Part shown: piece by piece, positions 1 to 9,702 of the stretch
How positions within the stretch are numbered: the first letter of the stretch is position 1
Layout: every line of letters starts with the position of its first letter
Source: Marinobacter pelagius
GTDB lineage: Bacteria; Pseudomonadota; Gammaproteobacteria; Pseudomonadales; Oleiphilaceae
Length of the DNA: 64,000 nt
Assembly: GCF_900114925.1 (NCBI RefSeq)
Contig: NZ_FOUR01000001.1
Span: forward strand, 186,001 to 250,000
Reading direction: 5' to 3'
Notes under the pieces: model-generated
What the model was told of the DNA's origin: nothing
The model's input: the letters and a program-made list of their open reading frames with translations, nothing else
The model's database searches: none
Program-made: the position numbers and the translations under genes

Positions 1-1401
1 ATCCGATTTAAACTTGGGGGTTCCAAAGGGCGGGTTGGTGCAAATCAGGTTCATGCTGTTGGGCTTGAGTGCACGGGTGGTGAGCGAGTTATCGGTGTAG
101 AAGATCTTCGCCTTTGGCGCGCCCTGAAGAGCCATATTGACCCGCGCCAGCATCACCATGCGAGGGGCTGAATCAGCCCCAACAAAGGCCTCATCACGCA
201 TCTTTTGCTTCAGCGCTTGGCGGTCGGGATCAGCAAGGCCGCCCATGTTATCGATGACTGTGTCCAGGCGACTCAAGGCAACGGAGCCAAAGCCAAAGGA
301 ACCGCAAGTAGGGTCGGCAAAGCGGAACTCACCAGCCACCAATTCTTCCACTGTTTTCTGATCTTTCTGAATGTCGTGGAAAGCAATCTCCAGCATCGCC
401 TGCTTAACCGGATTAGGCGTCAGGTAGACACCCAAGCCACCCTTGGATTCGAAGTTGGCGCGCAGGAAAACATCGAAAACCCGCCCCAGCACATCGCCAG
501 CAACATCGGCCAGCGTACCTCGGTCATCGAACACTTTGCCTTTAACCTTTTTGCCTTCGTTGGTTTTGACTGGGCCCAAATCCTGGATGGCCTCAAGCAA
601 GAAGGCGTAGTTTTCAGGACGTTCCAAAAGCAGGTGGGTTTTCGCGTCAAAAATGGGGTTCTCGGAGCCGTCGTCGGTTACGACCCGATAGTCGGGGTGG
701 CCTTTAAAGTGATCGAAAGCGGCCTGAATCTGAGCCACAGCGACCGCACCTTTATCCGCCACATAGTTGTAATCGAAAACGTCGCGGAAGGTCAGCTGTT
801 GTCCGTCATAAGGAAAAGCAATATCAGGCTCATGGTGAACCCGGAAACTCTCCAGGAACAGAATCTTGGCCACTTCGACGATGATGTCGTTTTTATCGGA
901 GACGCGATCCTTGACGGTTTGGTACACCTGCTCATGGAAAGCATCCAGCTTGTGCATCAGCCGGGTGTAGATTTGCATCGACCAACGAAGGGTGGAGTCT
1001 TTGTTCAGACGCTCATAATCCCGAATGATGTTGATGCTCGGCACTTCATCCACAGAGTGTGTGCCGTCTGTGCCATCAAGCCCAAACAGCGCATAGCACC
1101 GGCTGTTGCTGGGGTCACTCAGCTCTGTGAATACCGGCCATTCGTCACCCGCTATCGAGGCCAGCAGCTCGTAAGCTAATTCATCCAGTCGAGCCTCGTT
1201 GAAATACTCACCATGCCCCTCCTCCATGGCGATCAGAAGAATCCGTGGCGTCAGATTCCCTTCCACCTCTCCCCAGACCAGGCCAGCTGTCAGGAAGTCA
1301 TGATCACTCTCAAGGGCTTCAAATTTGGTGAACCCCCTACTACGGTAATTTTCACGCAACGCAGCGAAGCGCGTATTCAAATCATCGGTGTTGTCGGCCA
1401 T
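1..1401 (-). CDS. N6-adenine DNA methylase, type I M subunit-like (3' end outside window)
   Basis: Translating the minus strand from the ATG at 1401 gives an open frame of 467 codons that runs off the left edge. The N-terminal part is helical and unassigned. From about residue 340 it has the type I M-subunit pattern: an ADPTCGS-like SAM-binding motif (read as FADPTCGSFGFGS) and, close to the edge, the catalytic NPPF motif (read as CTNPPFGTPKF). These define the gamma class of N6-adenine methylases (known family). It is the last visible gene of a leftward operon that begins with a specificity subunit at 3662. A weak AAGGA lies 11 nt before the ATG. The C-terminus, and any HsdR beyond it, cannot be seen. 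In other frames this stretch contains a long plus-strand ORF with no recognisable domain, which is a shadow. I am sure of the methylase family but not of which system it serves. Confidence 0.9.
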   Translation of the reverse strand, partial: MADNTDDLNTRFAALRENYRSRGFTKFEALESDHDFLTAGLVWGEVEGNLTPRILLIAMEEGHGEYFNEARLDELAYELLASIAGDEWPVFTELSDPSNSRCYALFGLDGTDGTHSVDEVPSINIIRDYERLNKDSTLRWSMQIYTRLMHKLDAFHEQVYQTVKDRVSDKNDIIVEVAKILFLESFRVHHEPDIAFPYDGQQLTFRDVFDYNYVADKGAVAVAQIQAAFDHFKGHPDYRVVTDDGSENPIFDAKTHLLLERPENYAFLLEAIQDLGPVKTNEGKKVKGKVFDDRGTLADVAGDVLGRVFDVFLRANFESKGGLGVYLTPNPVKQAMLEIAFHDIQKDQKTVEELVAGEFRFADPTCGSFGFGSVALSRLDTVIDNMGGLADPDRQALKQKMRDEAFVGADSAPRMVMLARVNMALQGAPKAKIFYTDNSLTTRALKPNSMNLICTNPPFGTPKFKSD

Positions 1402-1430
1402 CGGTGTTAAATTCCTTGTGAATCAGAGTC

Positions 1431-1745
1431 TTATTCGGAAAGCGATTGGGATTCTAACGCCACCAGAAAAGGCTGGAGGGCTCTGATGTCTGCCGCATCA
1501 ATCGCGCCGCCTTGCTTGTACTGCTCCACCTTGCGCTTAGCTTCGCTTGTCGACACGACCAGAGGACCTGCCCGGCGCCCTTGGAACGCGAAATAGCAGT
1601 GAAACCCTTCCGGGCATCGCTCAACAGTGATTTCGGGAAAACCGTTAAAACCAAAATGATTAGTCTTCTGGTCTTCCAGCACTAACGCAGCCAGATACCC
1701 GGCCAGATCGCTGTAGGAAAAACCAAATTCGGTGTAGCTGCTCAT
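1431..1745 (-). CDS. Small unknown protein in the methylase/specificity operon
   Basis: This gene encodes 104 aa starting MSSYTEFGFSYSDLAGYL. I chose the ATG at 1745 because an AGGAG lies just before it with normal spacing; a longer frame from 1784 would overlap the upstream gene and lacks such a site. The upstream gene stops at 1759, so the pair is tightly spaced, and the methylase starts about 30 nt downstream. I recognise no family. The protein is soluble, mixed alpha/beta by appearance, with no signal peptide, membrane segment or metal-binding cysteine cluster. Its place between S and M subunit genes suggests a role in the same complex, perhaps an assembly factor or modification-side regulator, but that is inference only. 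Confidence 0.75.
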   Translation of the reverse strand: MSSYTEFGFSYSDLAGYLAALVLEDQKTNHFGFNGFPEITVERCPEGFHCYFAFQGRRAGPLVVSTSEAKRKVEQYKQGGAIDAADIRALQPFLVALESQSLSE

Positions 1746-1758
1746 GCACTCTCCTTTT

Positions 1759-2166
1759 TCAATCGAGCTTAACCATCGGCCCAATCATTTTGAGGCGTGG
1801 GTGATCATCAATAGCGGCCTTCAACATAGGGTCGGTGGCGAGCAGGCCTGCTGGCAGTCGATTTTTTAATTGCGCCAATGGCAGCGGCTTGCCGTTGCTC
1901 TGGACAATTTTGGCAATCTCCTCTGAAAGGCTCGGTGCGCCCCTTGCGCCTGAGCTTTCCCGCCCAAAGCGTTCAACTCCATCGCGATCAGTTGTCCTTG
2001 CAAGTCCTGGCTGGCAGTAGAGCCAGAGTTTTAGCTGAGACTGCTCCCATCCCAAGTCCTGCCAAAGCATGGGTCGAGCTTGCCAGAGCTCGTCCAACGT
2101 CTGCGGCTCGTCGCCTAAATGTTTTAGCAGTTGGGCTAATGCCGCCTGGTTCACTGCGTCGTTCAT
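1759..2166 (-). CDS. Small unknown protein, possible winged-helix fold, in the methylase/specificity operon
   Basis: This gene encodes 135 aa beginning MNDAVNQAALAQLLKHLGD. Its ATG overlaps the stop of the specificity-subunit gene (ATGA), so it is almost certainly translationally coupled to it. The sequence reads as two similar helical halves: one around LAQLLKHLGDEPQTLDELW, the other around LSEEIAKIVQSNGKPLPLAQL. Each is followed by a short hydrophobic strand, as in winged-helix DNA-binding domains. That structural reading is inference. No catalytic motif, signal peptide or membrane segment is visible. Possible roles are a DNA-binding adaptor or an operon regulator. I do not recognise a named family. 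Confidence 0.75.
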   Translation of the reverse strand: MNDAVNQAALAQLLKHLGDEPQTLDELWQARPMLWQDLGWEQSQLKLWLYCQPGLARTTDRDGVERFGRESSGARGAPSLSEEIAKIVQSNGKPLPLAQLKNRLPAGLLATDPMLKAAIDDHPRLKMIGPMVKLD

Positions 2167-3662
2167 TCATCGTCCTCTTGCGGGGTATCGCCCTGAGGGT
2201 GGTCGGTCAGCTCGGGGTGCACCTGACGAAACACGCGCTGCATTGCGCAACGAATTGTTACCAACTCACGCCGGGCTTCCAATCTTTGCTGGTGGATTTC
2301 AGTAAGATGGTGGTGCCACTTGAGGGCAATAGCGTTTTCGATTGGCGGCACCACAATCTGTTTGAACTGGTCTGGGTGAGCGAAACGCTGCACAGTGCCT
2401 GTCGCCAAGCGCGCAATTTGCTGCCGAACAAGTGCCGTCTCAAGGAGCAGCGCATAGGCGCCTGGCGTACGGTAAAAATTCAACACCGCGAGCTGTTCGC
2501 TCGCGAAAGTGGTAACCGGGAGAGCCTCGGTGAACATGCCAACTTTGGGCTCTTGCACGAAGCTGGAGACCAGCACTGCCTGAGGGCTTAACGGTCGCTT
2601 GTGGTAACGCCAACGACTCGCCTGAGAGGTCGAGTTGGCCAGCTGTATATCCAGCTGCCCCCCAATGTCTCCAATTTTGACAATCGAACGCACAGGTTCT
2701 TTAGCGATCAGTCCTTCGGGATTGACCTCGGCCAAGCGAGACAAGGGAACGCACCGATAATCCTCGACCAACTCACGAAACAAGCGATTCTGTTCAGCTG
2801 CCGCATAGCTCAAGACGGTACCAAGATCTCTTGCGTCGAAGTACTGCGCCTGCAGTTCATTGGTGGGCTCCATCAGCGGCCTTTCCGGTACTCTATCCGA
2901 AACCCAACGCGACACATCCTCACGCAACTGCTGCAGGCGATCATCAGCCTGAATCAATCGCTCGTATTGTTGCCAGAACTGGTCGGCGAGTTTGTCAAAA
3001 GAGGTTGGCCGAGGCGCGAGCGGCATCGACGATAGCTGCTTAAGCCCCAGACGAACCATAGAACCGATAGCTCCGGGCTGTTCAAAGTAAGAGCGGTAGA
3101 TTGGCTGGTTTAAACAAAGCGCCACCCAAACCGCCTGGCGATTTGGGAGCCCACGCAGTACCGCAATATTGGCATCAACAGGATGACGCCGATGATAAGA
3201 GGAGACCAGTGCAGCGCTGATATGGCCGACCCGACGCACTACCACGTCACCCGGCTCGATGCAGGCATTTAATCCACTTATCGATGGCTGCTCCATCCGC
3301 ACTGAGTCGACTTCCAACTCCATTTCGCCCACATGACGCATGCGATAGTAACGCTCGTTGTTTATAGCCTCACGGTACTGTCGCGCGCGCTGATGATCAG
3401 CCGGGGAAGCCGAAAGCTCCTGATACTCACCGGTAACGGGATCGCGTTGACTCGGGTTGCGCAGCTCGACTTCTTTCAGATACCAGTCGGACTCAGGCCG
3501 GTCACTGAAGCGCCAGCCATCCAGCAAGCGCGCCCCAATGCTTGCCACGCTCGGCCACGCAGCACCCACCCGACGCAATAAAGCCGCTGGCGACAGGTGA
3601 TATACCGGTCGCCAGTCATCAGCAGTTGTCAGCTGCCATGCAGGGATGGATTGAATGAGCAA
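2163..3662 (-). CDS. Type I restriction-modification specificity (S) subunit-like protein
   Basis: This is a 499-aa protein with the two-fold layout of HsdS: two target-recognition domains, each followed by a helical conserved region. The first half contains GDVVVRRVGHISAALVS and ends in a long helix near TSFDKLADQFWQQYERL. The second contains AVLVSSFVQEPKVGMF and ends in a helix near HHHLTEIHQQRLEARREL. S subunits set the DNA target for the methylase and, in classical systems, for HsdR. The start is a TTG at 3662 preceded by GAGG; no better in-frame ATG exists. A strong leftward promoter lies just upstream. It is the first gene of the operon, so the order is S, two small genes, then M, unlike the usual R-M-S order. 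Its C-terminus is acidic and disordered. Confidence 0.85.
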   Translation of the reverse strand: MLIQSIPAWQLTTADDWRPVYHLSPAALLRRVGAAWPSVASIGARLLDGWRFSDRPESDWYLKEVELRNPSQRDPVTGEYQELSASPADHQRARQYREAINNERYYRMRHVGEMELEVDSVRMEQPSISGLNACIEPGDVVVRRVGHISAALVSSYHRRHPVDANIAVLRGLPNRQAVWVALCLNQPIYRSYFEQPGAIGSMVRLGLKQLSSMPLAPRPTSFDKLADQFWQQYERLIQADDRLQQLREDVSRWVSDRVPERPLMEPTNELQAQYFDARDLGTVLSYAAAEQNRLFRELVEDYRCVPLSRLAEVNPEGLIAKEPVRSIVKIGDIGGQLDIQLANSTSQASRWRYHKRPLSPQAVLVSSFVQEPKVGMFTEALPVTTFASEQLAVLNFYRTPGAYALLLETALVRQQIARLATGTVQRFAHPDQFKQIVVPPIENAIALKWHHHLTEIHQQRLEARRELVTIRCAMQRVFRQVHPELTDHPQGDTPQEDDE

Positions 3663-3690
3663 GGCCAGATCCTCGTACTTAGATGTTTTT

Positions 3691-3719
3691 ACCCTATACC
3701 GCGGAGGTCACCCTGTCAA
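3691..3719 (-). promoter_or_regulatory. Leftward promoter of the S/M operon
   Basis: On the minus strand there is a TTGACA (plus coordinates 3714-3719), a 17-nt spacer, then TAGGGT (3691-3696). This is a near-consensus sigma-70 promoter. The predicted transcript would start near 3684, giving a leader of about 20 nt before the TTG start of the S subunit. Confidence 0.6.
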
Positions 3720-3776
3720 AAAATATATTTTTGCGAGTCTAGACGCCGAATCGAATTTTTTTATAACTAGTCTGTC

Positions 3777-3806
3777 TTGAGCAATTACACATGGCCAGAC
3801 TAGGAT
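3777..3806 (+). promoter_or_regulatory. Possible rightward promoter of the nuclease/helicase pair
   Basis: TTGAGC (3777-3782), an 18-nt spacer and TAGGAT (3801-3806) lie about 65 nt before the ATG at 3871. A second TTGACA at 3810-3815 has no good -10 partner. The 208-nt intergenic stretch is AT-rich and shared by two divergent operons, so joint control is plausible. Confidence 0.4.
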
Positions 3807-3870
3807 AAATTGACAATGCGAGTACGGACGCAGTTGCTCGTAACCAGAAAACCAGCCCAGGAGTCATTTC

Positions 3871-6561
3871 ATGAAAATCATTGCAGGCCTCGGTTACGAC
3901 GACCGCCTCCCCAATCAGCTACCCGAGCTGTTCAGTGGCCAGCTCTGCGGCGAGCAAAGTCTGATTGCCGCACTTGAATTTCGCGCTGGCATAATCCCCC
4001 CTAACGAAACTCAAGCCACACGTGCAGTGGCTTATCTCAATGCGCTCAGCGCTGCTGACAACGGTCACCGCTTCTATAGCGAATCATTAGCCGTGGACCC
4101 GATCGCAAGTGCCGAATCGCTTCTAGCATGGCGTGATTGGGCGATTCTGCATGGCTGGAACCATGACCCGCGCAGCAAAAACCACGGGCGCATGGTCGAC
4201 CTGGCGGCTGCGGAAAGCGGCTTTTCCAAAGACGGCACTTCTCTCGGCGAACGCATTTACGCCCTCTTACAGCGACTCACGCTGCTGGGCCCTAGTGTTT
4301 CAGGTATAGAGCTTCACCACTCACGCGCTAGCTGGCCCCCGCTGTATCAACACCTTTTCGACCAGCTTGAAAGTGCCGGTGTTGCGGTAACGGAAGCACC
4401 CAAAGCCCTTCAGGCCCAGGCACCGGCAAGCAGCGATCTGGGGAAGCTTCAGCGCGCTCTGGTTAGCGAGAACAACGGTCCTCTTCGCTTTCAGCAAGAC
4501 GGAACAGTACGTCTGCTTTCTACCGGCAGCGAAGGGCTGGCCGCTCAATACGCGATACACGAAGCCAACAATGAAACACTGATCATTGCCCCCAGTGGAC
4601 AACATAGCTTGGCAACAGTCATTACCCAACAGGGGGGCAATGACTCCGGCCTCGGCGATCTCTCGACATTCCGCGCCCCGAACCAGCTCCTGCTTCTAAT
4701 GCTCCAATCTGCCTGGCGCACTCCGCCTGCCGATGCGCTACTCCAATTTCTTTCACTGCCCGCCGGACGCTTTCAACGCTTGCGCCGGTCACTGGCACGA
4801 CGATTCCGCGACCTGCCAGGATTTGATCAAGAACATTGGGAGGCGGAGATCAATAACTTCGTCAACGCAACCCTCCAGGACACCCCTGAACTGGACGAGA
4901 CGGGTCTCCGTCGTGACATAGAGGAATGGCTACCTCTATGCATCTGCCCTTACGATGACAAAATGCCGATCGAGCTCGCGTTATCACTGACGGCCCGTGT
5001 CGCAAGCTACTGGAATGCATGTTTGAGCACATCGGAACGTGAACAAGCCAAACCCATCTATTCTGCAGCTTACGCCGCAGCAGATTCCGTTTGCCAAGCA
5101 CTGAGGGAGTGGCCGGAAACCGATATCAGCAAGACCCAGCTGAACCGGTTGATCTCCATGGTTTTAAGCCTCGGCAACAGCAGCCTTCGCAATTCTCGTG
5201 AAGTTTCCGCATTTGACGTGGTTAGCAGCCCAGAAGTTGTTCCGCTGCGGACTGCACCGACCACTCATACCTTATGGATCAACCCTCAGATTTCTAAACT
5301 GGTGGAAACGCCGCCCTTCTCACAAGCGGAACTTCGCGGCATTCCTTTGGCGCCTGGTCCCGAGCAACAGACTCACCTGAGGCAGTTGGCACTAATACGA
5401 GCGCACGCCCCGCTGCTGGCCGCCCGGCAATTCGTAACACTGATCTCAACCAACTCCACCCCGGAGCTTTTACAGCTCCAGATAAGCAGTCTGACTGACA
5501 CCAAGGTTTGGCCTTCACTAGAACAGACGATTCTTACTAACCAATGTCTTCACGCTCCGGCGCAACCCATTAAGGAGTTTTCCTTGCCGCAAGCACAGCG
5601 GTGGTGGGCCCCAGACCGCGCCGTTCCAGCCCCCCGCAATTCCGAGTCCTACAGCAGTCTGGCGGCGCTGGCACTTAAGCCCCATGAGTATGCACTTAAA
5701 TATGCAGCTCAGATTCGTGAGGGGGCAATCGAATCGCTCGCGGCTGATGCCCGACTGAAAGGCAACCTGGCGCACCATTTGGTCGAGGCCTGGATCAGAG
5801 AACACCCTTGGACTGGCAAGCCGGTTGATCGCATGAGCGTCAGCTCTTGGCTGGATGCCACCTTGCCGGTGGTGATACGGAAAGTCGCACTTCCATTGGC
5901 ACAACCGGGCATGCAGGTCGAGCAGCTAAGATTTCAGCAAAAAATACTGGACGCGTTGGACGCACTGCTAAAGGCGCTTGTTGCCGCAGGAGTCACCAAC
6001 TTGCAGCCAGAACGTCGCTTCGAACACATCGACACTCTTAGCCAGCTAGAAGGCACGATGGATATTTTCTGCGAATTTGAAGACGGACGATTTGCGATTA
6101 TCGATATGAAATGGGGAGGCTATAAAAAGTATCGAGAAGAACTCAAAGCAGGCCGTCCGTTACAGCTGGCGACCTACGCCCACATCGCCGAAGGCAATCA
6201 TAGCGGGCAGTTAGCCGACGCCGGCTACTTCATATTGAGCCGAGCCGAGCTACTGTGCAATGACACTCTCGTATTCCCAACCGCAACAGCTGTCGAACCA
6301 GATCAACCGACATCACTGCAACTTACCTGGCAGAAGTTTGAGAAGACCCTGCGTTGGCGCGTAGAGCAACTCAAAAACGGCCATATCGAACAGACCTACG
6401 GTGAGGCAGCTCCGGATAGAAATTCCCTTCCCCCGGGTGATGCCATTGACCTAATTGCCTTGGAAGAGCAAGCGCGCAAAAACAGCTCCCAGTCTTACAA
6501 AGCGACCTTTAAGGCAGTCGACACCTGGCGCAACCTCACCGGCAACATCAAGGAGCTCTGA
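3871..6561 (+). CDS. AddB/RecB-like PD-(D/E)XK nuclease with degenerate helicase-like N-terminus
   Basis: This 896-aa protein is the size of a shortened AddB. The last third carries a RecB-family nuclease with the expected order of motifs: His635/His636, Asp731 (GTMDIF), Asp745-Met-Lys747 (IIDMKWG) and Gln765/Tyr769 (QLATYA). All metal-binding and catalytic positions look intact. The first 600 residues are helical with no Walker A motif, as in AddB, where the helicase fold is inactive (known family). I see none of the four cysteines that hold the AddB iron-sulfur cluster. The ATG is preceded by AGGAG. The gene ends 2 nt before the AddA-like gene starts, so the two are one operon and probably one complex. 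Divergence from an S/M operon points to phage defence rather than housekeeping recombination. Confidence 0.85.
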   Translation: MKIIAGLGYDDRLPNQLPELFSGQLCGEQSLIAALEFRAGIIPPNETQATRAVAYLNALSAADNGHRFYSESLAVDPIASAESLLAWRDWAILHGWNHDPRSKNHGRMVDLAAAESGFSKDGTSLGERIYALLQRLTLLGPSVSGIELHHSRASWPPLYQHLFDQLESAGVAVTEAPKALQAQAPASSDLGKLQRALVSENNGPLRFQQDGTVRLLSTGSEGLAAQYAIHEANNETLIIAPSGQHSLATVITQQGGNDSGLGDLSTFRAPNQLLLLMLQSAWRTPPADALLQFLSLPAGRFQRLRRSLARRFRDLPGFDQEHWEAEINNFVNATLQDTPELDETGLRRDIEEWLPLCICPYDDKMPIELALSLTARVASYWNACLSTSEREQAKPIYSAAYAAADSVCQALREWPETDISKTQLNRLISMVLSLGNSSLRNSREVSAFDVVSSPEVVPLRTAPTTHTLWINPQISKLVETPPFSQAELRGIPLAPGPEQQTHLRQLALIRAHAPLLAARQFVTLISTNSTPELLQLQISSLTDTKVWPSLEQTILTNQCLHAPAQPIKEFSLPQAQRWWAPDRAVPAPRNSESYSSLAALALKPHEYALKYAAQIREGAIESLAADARLKGNLAHHLVEAWIREHPWTGKPVDRMSVSSWLDATLPVVIRKVALPLAQPGMQVEQLRFQQKILDALDALLKALVAAGVTNLQPERRFEHIDTLSQLEGTMDIFCEFEDGRFAIIDMKWGGYKKYREELKAGRPLQLATYAHIAEGNHSGQLADAGYFILSRAELLCNDTLVFPTATAVEPDQPTSLQLTWQKFEKTLRWRVEQLKNGHIEQTYGEAAPDRNSLPPGDAIDLIALEEQARKNSSQSYKATFKAVDTWRNLTGNIKEL

Positions 6562-6563
6562 TT

Positions 6564-9500
6564 ATGAACTTAAATTACACCCAAGCCAGTGCTGGCTCCG
6601 GCAAGACTTACAGTATCGAAAACGACGTTGCTGACAAGCTGGAGCGCGGCGAGCTGTTGCCCAGTGAAATAATTGCAGTGACATTTACTATCGATGCGGC
6701 AGAGGAACTCAAGGGACGAATTAGCCAGACACTGATCGCGCGCGGCAAGTTAGAACTCGCTACTGGGGTTATGTCAGCACGCATTGGTACTGTGCACAGC
6801 GTATTCGGAAACTTTTTGTCTGACTTTGCCTTTGAACTGGGACTTTCACCCGAGCAACGGGTACTAGACGACCAGGACAAGCAGTTGGTGCTCGCGGAGG
6901 CTTTAGATAATTGTTTAAGCCTTGATGAACTCAAGTCGCTCAACGAGCTGAGTAATCGCCTTTGCGTCGACGACTGGCGGGCCGACACTTTAAAAATCAT
7001 CGAACTGATGCGCACCAATGCAATGCCAGCGAGCGATGCAGATACGTTTGCTCACGCGTCGATCGCCAAGCTGCAAAATCATCTGCCACCTATGGACGCT
7101 GGTGTGAACGAGGCCACCTTCATTCAAGCTCTAAAGGACGCGGTCCTACAGGGAAAACAGGTGGTAAAGCCGACCAAGGGACTTTTATCTGCGGTCGAGG
7201 ACTGTCAGAAAATCCTTAGACAGCCCGCCCTCACGTGGCAAAACTGGGTCAAGGTCAGCAAGCTCAGACCCACCAAAATGGGCGAACCCATCTTTGCCCA
7301 GGCGATGACCATTGGGTTGCAGGTACTGAAGTCTGCAGATTTTCAGCAAGAGCTCACGGATTTCATTAGCAAAGTTTTTCAGGCCGTTCATAAAGCGATG
7401 GACACCTTCGCCGAGATCAAGAAGGCCCGAGGCTTGATCGATTTTGTTGACCAGGAAAATCTCGCCCTGGCAGCACTCAATAACTCTGTCGTTCAGAATC
7501 GACTGAGAGAGCAAGTCCGCTACCTGATCATCGATGAGTTCCAAGACACGAGCCCGCTACAACTCGCTCTCTTTTCCAAACTTTCCGAGCTTGTTGATGA
7601 CGTTCTGATGGTGGGTGATGCGAAACAAGCCATTTATGGATTCCGAGGCAGTGACCCGAAGCTCACCTTGGATGTTCTGAATTACGTCCAGCAAGGCGGT
7701 GGGCAAACCAGCACACTCTCTAACTCCTACCGTTCTCGTCCGGGCCTGGTGGAACTAACCAATGAGCTGTTTACTGCCCCGTTTGGCCATCTTCTTCAGC
7801 CACAACAGGTAAAACTCACATCCCAGTGCAACTATAACCTGTCCAGCGCTGAGCTGGGTTGGTGGACACTGGCCTATGAAGGTCGCAAGAGCAACGAACG
7901 CGCCCTTTCTGCGCTTGCAGAAGGTATTCGTGAACATGTTCAAGCCGGCGTTGAAATCTGGGATAAACAACAGAAAATGCCGCGAACCGCTACATGGCGC
8001 GACTTGGCGGTATTGTGTCGCGGCAATGCGGAAGCCGCAGAGCTGGCCGGCTATTGCGCCCGAATTGGCATTCCAGTTTCCTTGGAGCGAGCAGGCCTTG
8101 TAGAGACGCCAGAGGTAAGTTTAGCCTTGGCCTGCCTGCGCCGACTGATTGATCCATCAGACTCGCTTGCGAGCGCTGAAATCCTTACTCTCAGTACTGG
8201 CCATGGCCCCGAAAAATGGCTAAAGGATCGACTGGATGCTGTTGCAGCAGAGGAGTCCTGGCACTGGAACAACACTGCTCATTCCTCACTACAACGACTT
8301 GCTGACTCCCGCAAAGATATTGGACTACTCAGCACAAAAGAAGCTCTTGACTTGGCCCTGCTGGCGGGTGATGTCGCCAATACGGTATGCCAGTGGAATG
8401 AGGGGGCAAAACTGACAGAGCATCGACTGGCCAACTTGGCCCAGCTTTCACAGTTTGTAGACGATTACGAAAGTCACTGTCAGGCGCAATTCCTCGCGGC
8501 AACACCTACTGGGTTTATCTTATGGCTGAAAAATCAGGAACAGCGTTTTAGCGATAACCAAGCCGCCAACCCTGGTGACGCCATTACCATTGCGACATAC
8601 CACAAGTCTAAAGGCCTAGAGTGGCCAATTGTTATCTGCAACAGCCTCGACACCCCGCTAAAGGTTTCTCTCTTTGGCCCCCGCATTGTTAGTCAAGGCC
8701 TTCCTTTTGACTGGCACAGTCCTCTGAAGGGCCGAGAACTCTGCTACTGGCCAAACCCTTTCCCCGACCAAAAGGGTAACGATGTCCTGACTGCCCAGTT
8801 ACAACAAACGCCCGAGTGGAGCGAAGCTGAACAACAGGCGCGCAATGAGGCCATCCAACTGCTTTATGTGGGCATCACCCGCGCGAGGGACCAGCTAATC
8901 CTCACTGCGATTGGAAAAGATGATGCCATTGGAAGCTGGCTGGAGCTGATCAACAACAATGTGCTGCCTCCAACTACGGGCAGTCTGTCGCTGCCTTCGG
9001 GTGCAACATTGAATGTCGATATGAAGACGTGGATTAAACCAGAAACGCCAACGGCCTCCCCGGCCGTTCGAACTAGACACTGGCTAGCGCCTGGACTCAA
9101 CCTTACCGAAACCGTTTCGGCTGATTACTATCAGTCCGCGTCCAGCCAGGCACCGACCGGCAATGCTACGTGCAACGTGGTGCACGATTTTGGCTCTCGC
9201 ATCTCGATCAACGGAAAGCCAGATATGGAACGGGTAGGAGATATCGTGCACCACTGTTTGGCGCTGGCACTTTCCAAACCGGATATTGACGTTGAAATTC
9301 TGGATAGTCTGGCAAATGAGAACATCCCCGGCATTCTTCAGGGGGAGCAAATACTCAACCAAGGGCTTGCCCTTATAGATTGGATCAATACCCGGTACCC
9401 AAATGCCATACTTCATACCGAACTGCCGATCCTGAAGATGCTAGACGGTGGCAGCTTGCGCCTAGGAGCAGTGGACTTGGCCATCGAGACAAGTGAGGGC

Positions 9501-9689
9501 TGGGTGGTCATAGACCACAAGTCCAACCCACAACCGAAGGAGAAATGGATCGAAATCGCTCAAGATTACAGTGGGCAACTACAGGCCTATAAAGAGGCAA
9601 TCGAGAGCCTTTCTGGTAAACCTGTTCTGGAGACTTTTATTCACTTTTCCGTGAGTGGCGGATTGGTGGCCGTCAATCCAGGCGGATGA
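6564..9689 (+). CDS. AddA-like UvrD-family helicase with C-terminal RecB nuclease
   Basis: This 1041-aa superfamily-1 helicase-nuclease unwinds and degrades double-stranded DNA from an end in its characterised relatives. Visible motifs in order: Walker A AGSGKT with Lys14; TFT region near residue 45; Walker B DEFQDT with Asp324; GDAKQAIYGFRG (motif III-IV); TYHKSKGLEW (motif V); LLYVGITRARD (motif VI). The C-terminus has a second nuclease with Asp971, Asp984 and Lys986 (VIDHKSN), then YSGQLQAYK. With its partner upstream this gives two nuclease sites, as in AddAB. It is somewhat shorter than Bacillus AddA. A perfect 14-bp hairpin follows the stop codon. Chromosomal RecBCD or AddAB is not expected inside a mobile island, which supports a specialised role. 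Confidence 0.9.
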   Translation: MNLNYTQASAGSGKTYSIENDVADKLERGELLPSEIIAVTFTIDAAEELKGRISQTLIARGKLELATGVMSARIGTVHSVFGNFLSDFAFELGLSPEQRVLDDQDKQLVLAEALDNCLSLDELKSLNELSNRLCVDDWRADTLKIIELMRTNAMPASDADTFAHASIAKLQNHLPPMDAGVNEATFIQALKDAVLQGKQVVKPTKGLLSAVEDCQKILRQPALTWQNWVKVSKLRPTKMGEPIFAQAMTIGLQVLKSADFQQELTDFISKVFQAVHKAMDTFAEIKKARGLIDFVDQENLALAALNNSVVQNRLREQVRYLIIDEFQDTSPLQLALFSKLSELVDDVLMVGDAKQAIYGFRGSDPKLTLDVLNYVQQGGGQTSTLSNSYRSRPGLVELTNELFTAPFGHLLQPQQVKLTSQCNYNLSSAELGWWTLAYEGRKSNERALSALAEGIREHVQAGVEIWDKQQKMPRTATWRDLAVLCRGNAEAAELAGYCARIGIPVSLERAGLVETPEVSLALACLRRLIDPSDSLASAEILTLSTGHGPEKWLKDRLDAVAAEESWHWNNTAHSSLQRLADSRKDIGLLSTKEALDLALLAGDVANTVCQWNEGAKLTEHRLANLAQLSQFVDDYESHCQAQFLAATPTGFILWLKNQEQRFSDNQAANPGDAITIATYHKSKGLEWPIVICNSLDTPLKVSLFGPRIVSQGLPFDWHSPLKGRELCYWPNPFPDQKGNDVLTAQLQQTPEWSEAEQQARNEAIQLLYVGITRARDQLILTAIGKDDAIGSWLELINNNVLPPTTGSLSLPSGATLNVDMKTWIKPETPTASPAVRTRHWLAPGLNLTETVSADYYQSASSQAPTGNATCNVVHDFGSRISINGKPDMERVGDIVHHCLALALSKPDIDVEILDSLANENIPGILQGEQILNQGLALIDWINTRYPNAILHTELPILKMLDGGSLRLGAVDLAIETSEGWVVIDHKSNPQPKEKWIEIAQDYSGQLQAYKEAIESLSGKPVLETFIHFSVSGGLVAVNPGG

Positions 9690-9702
9690 CGCTACAACTT
9701 AT

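Noticed and set aside
205..1179. Plus-strand open frame of 324 codons
   Set aside because: It lies antisense to the N6-methylase gene, has no recognised domain, and the minus strand carries clear SAM and NPPF motifs.
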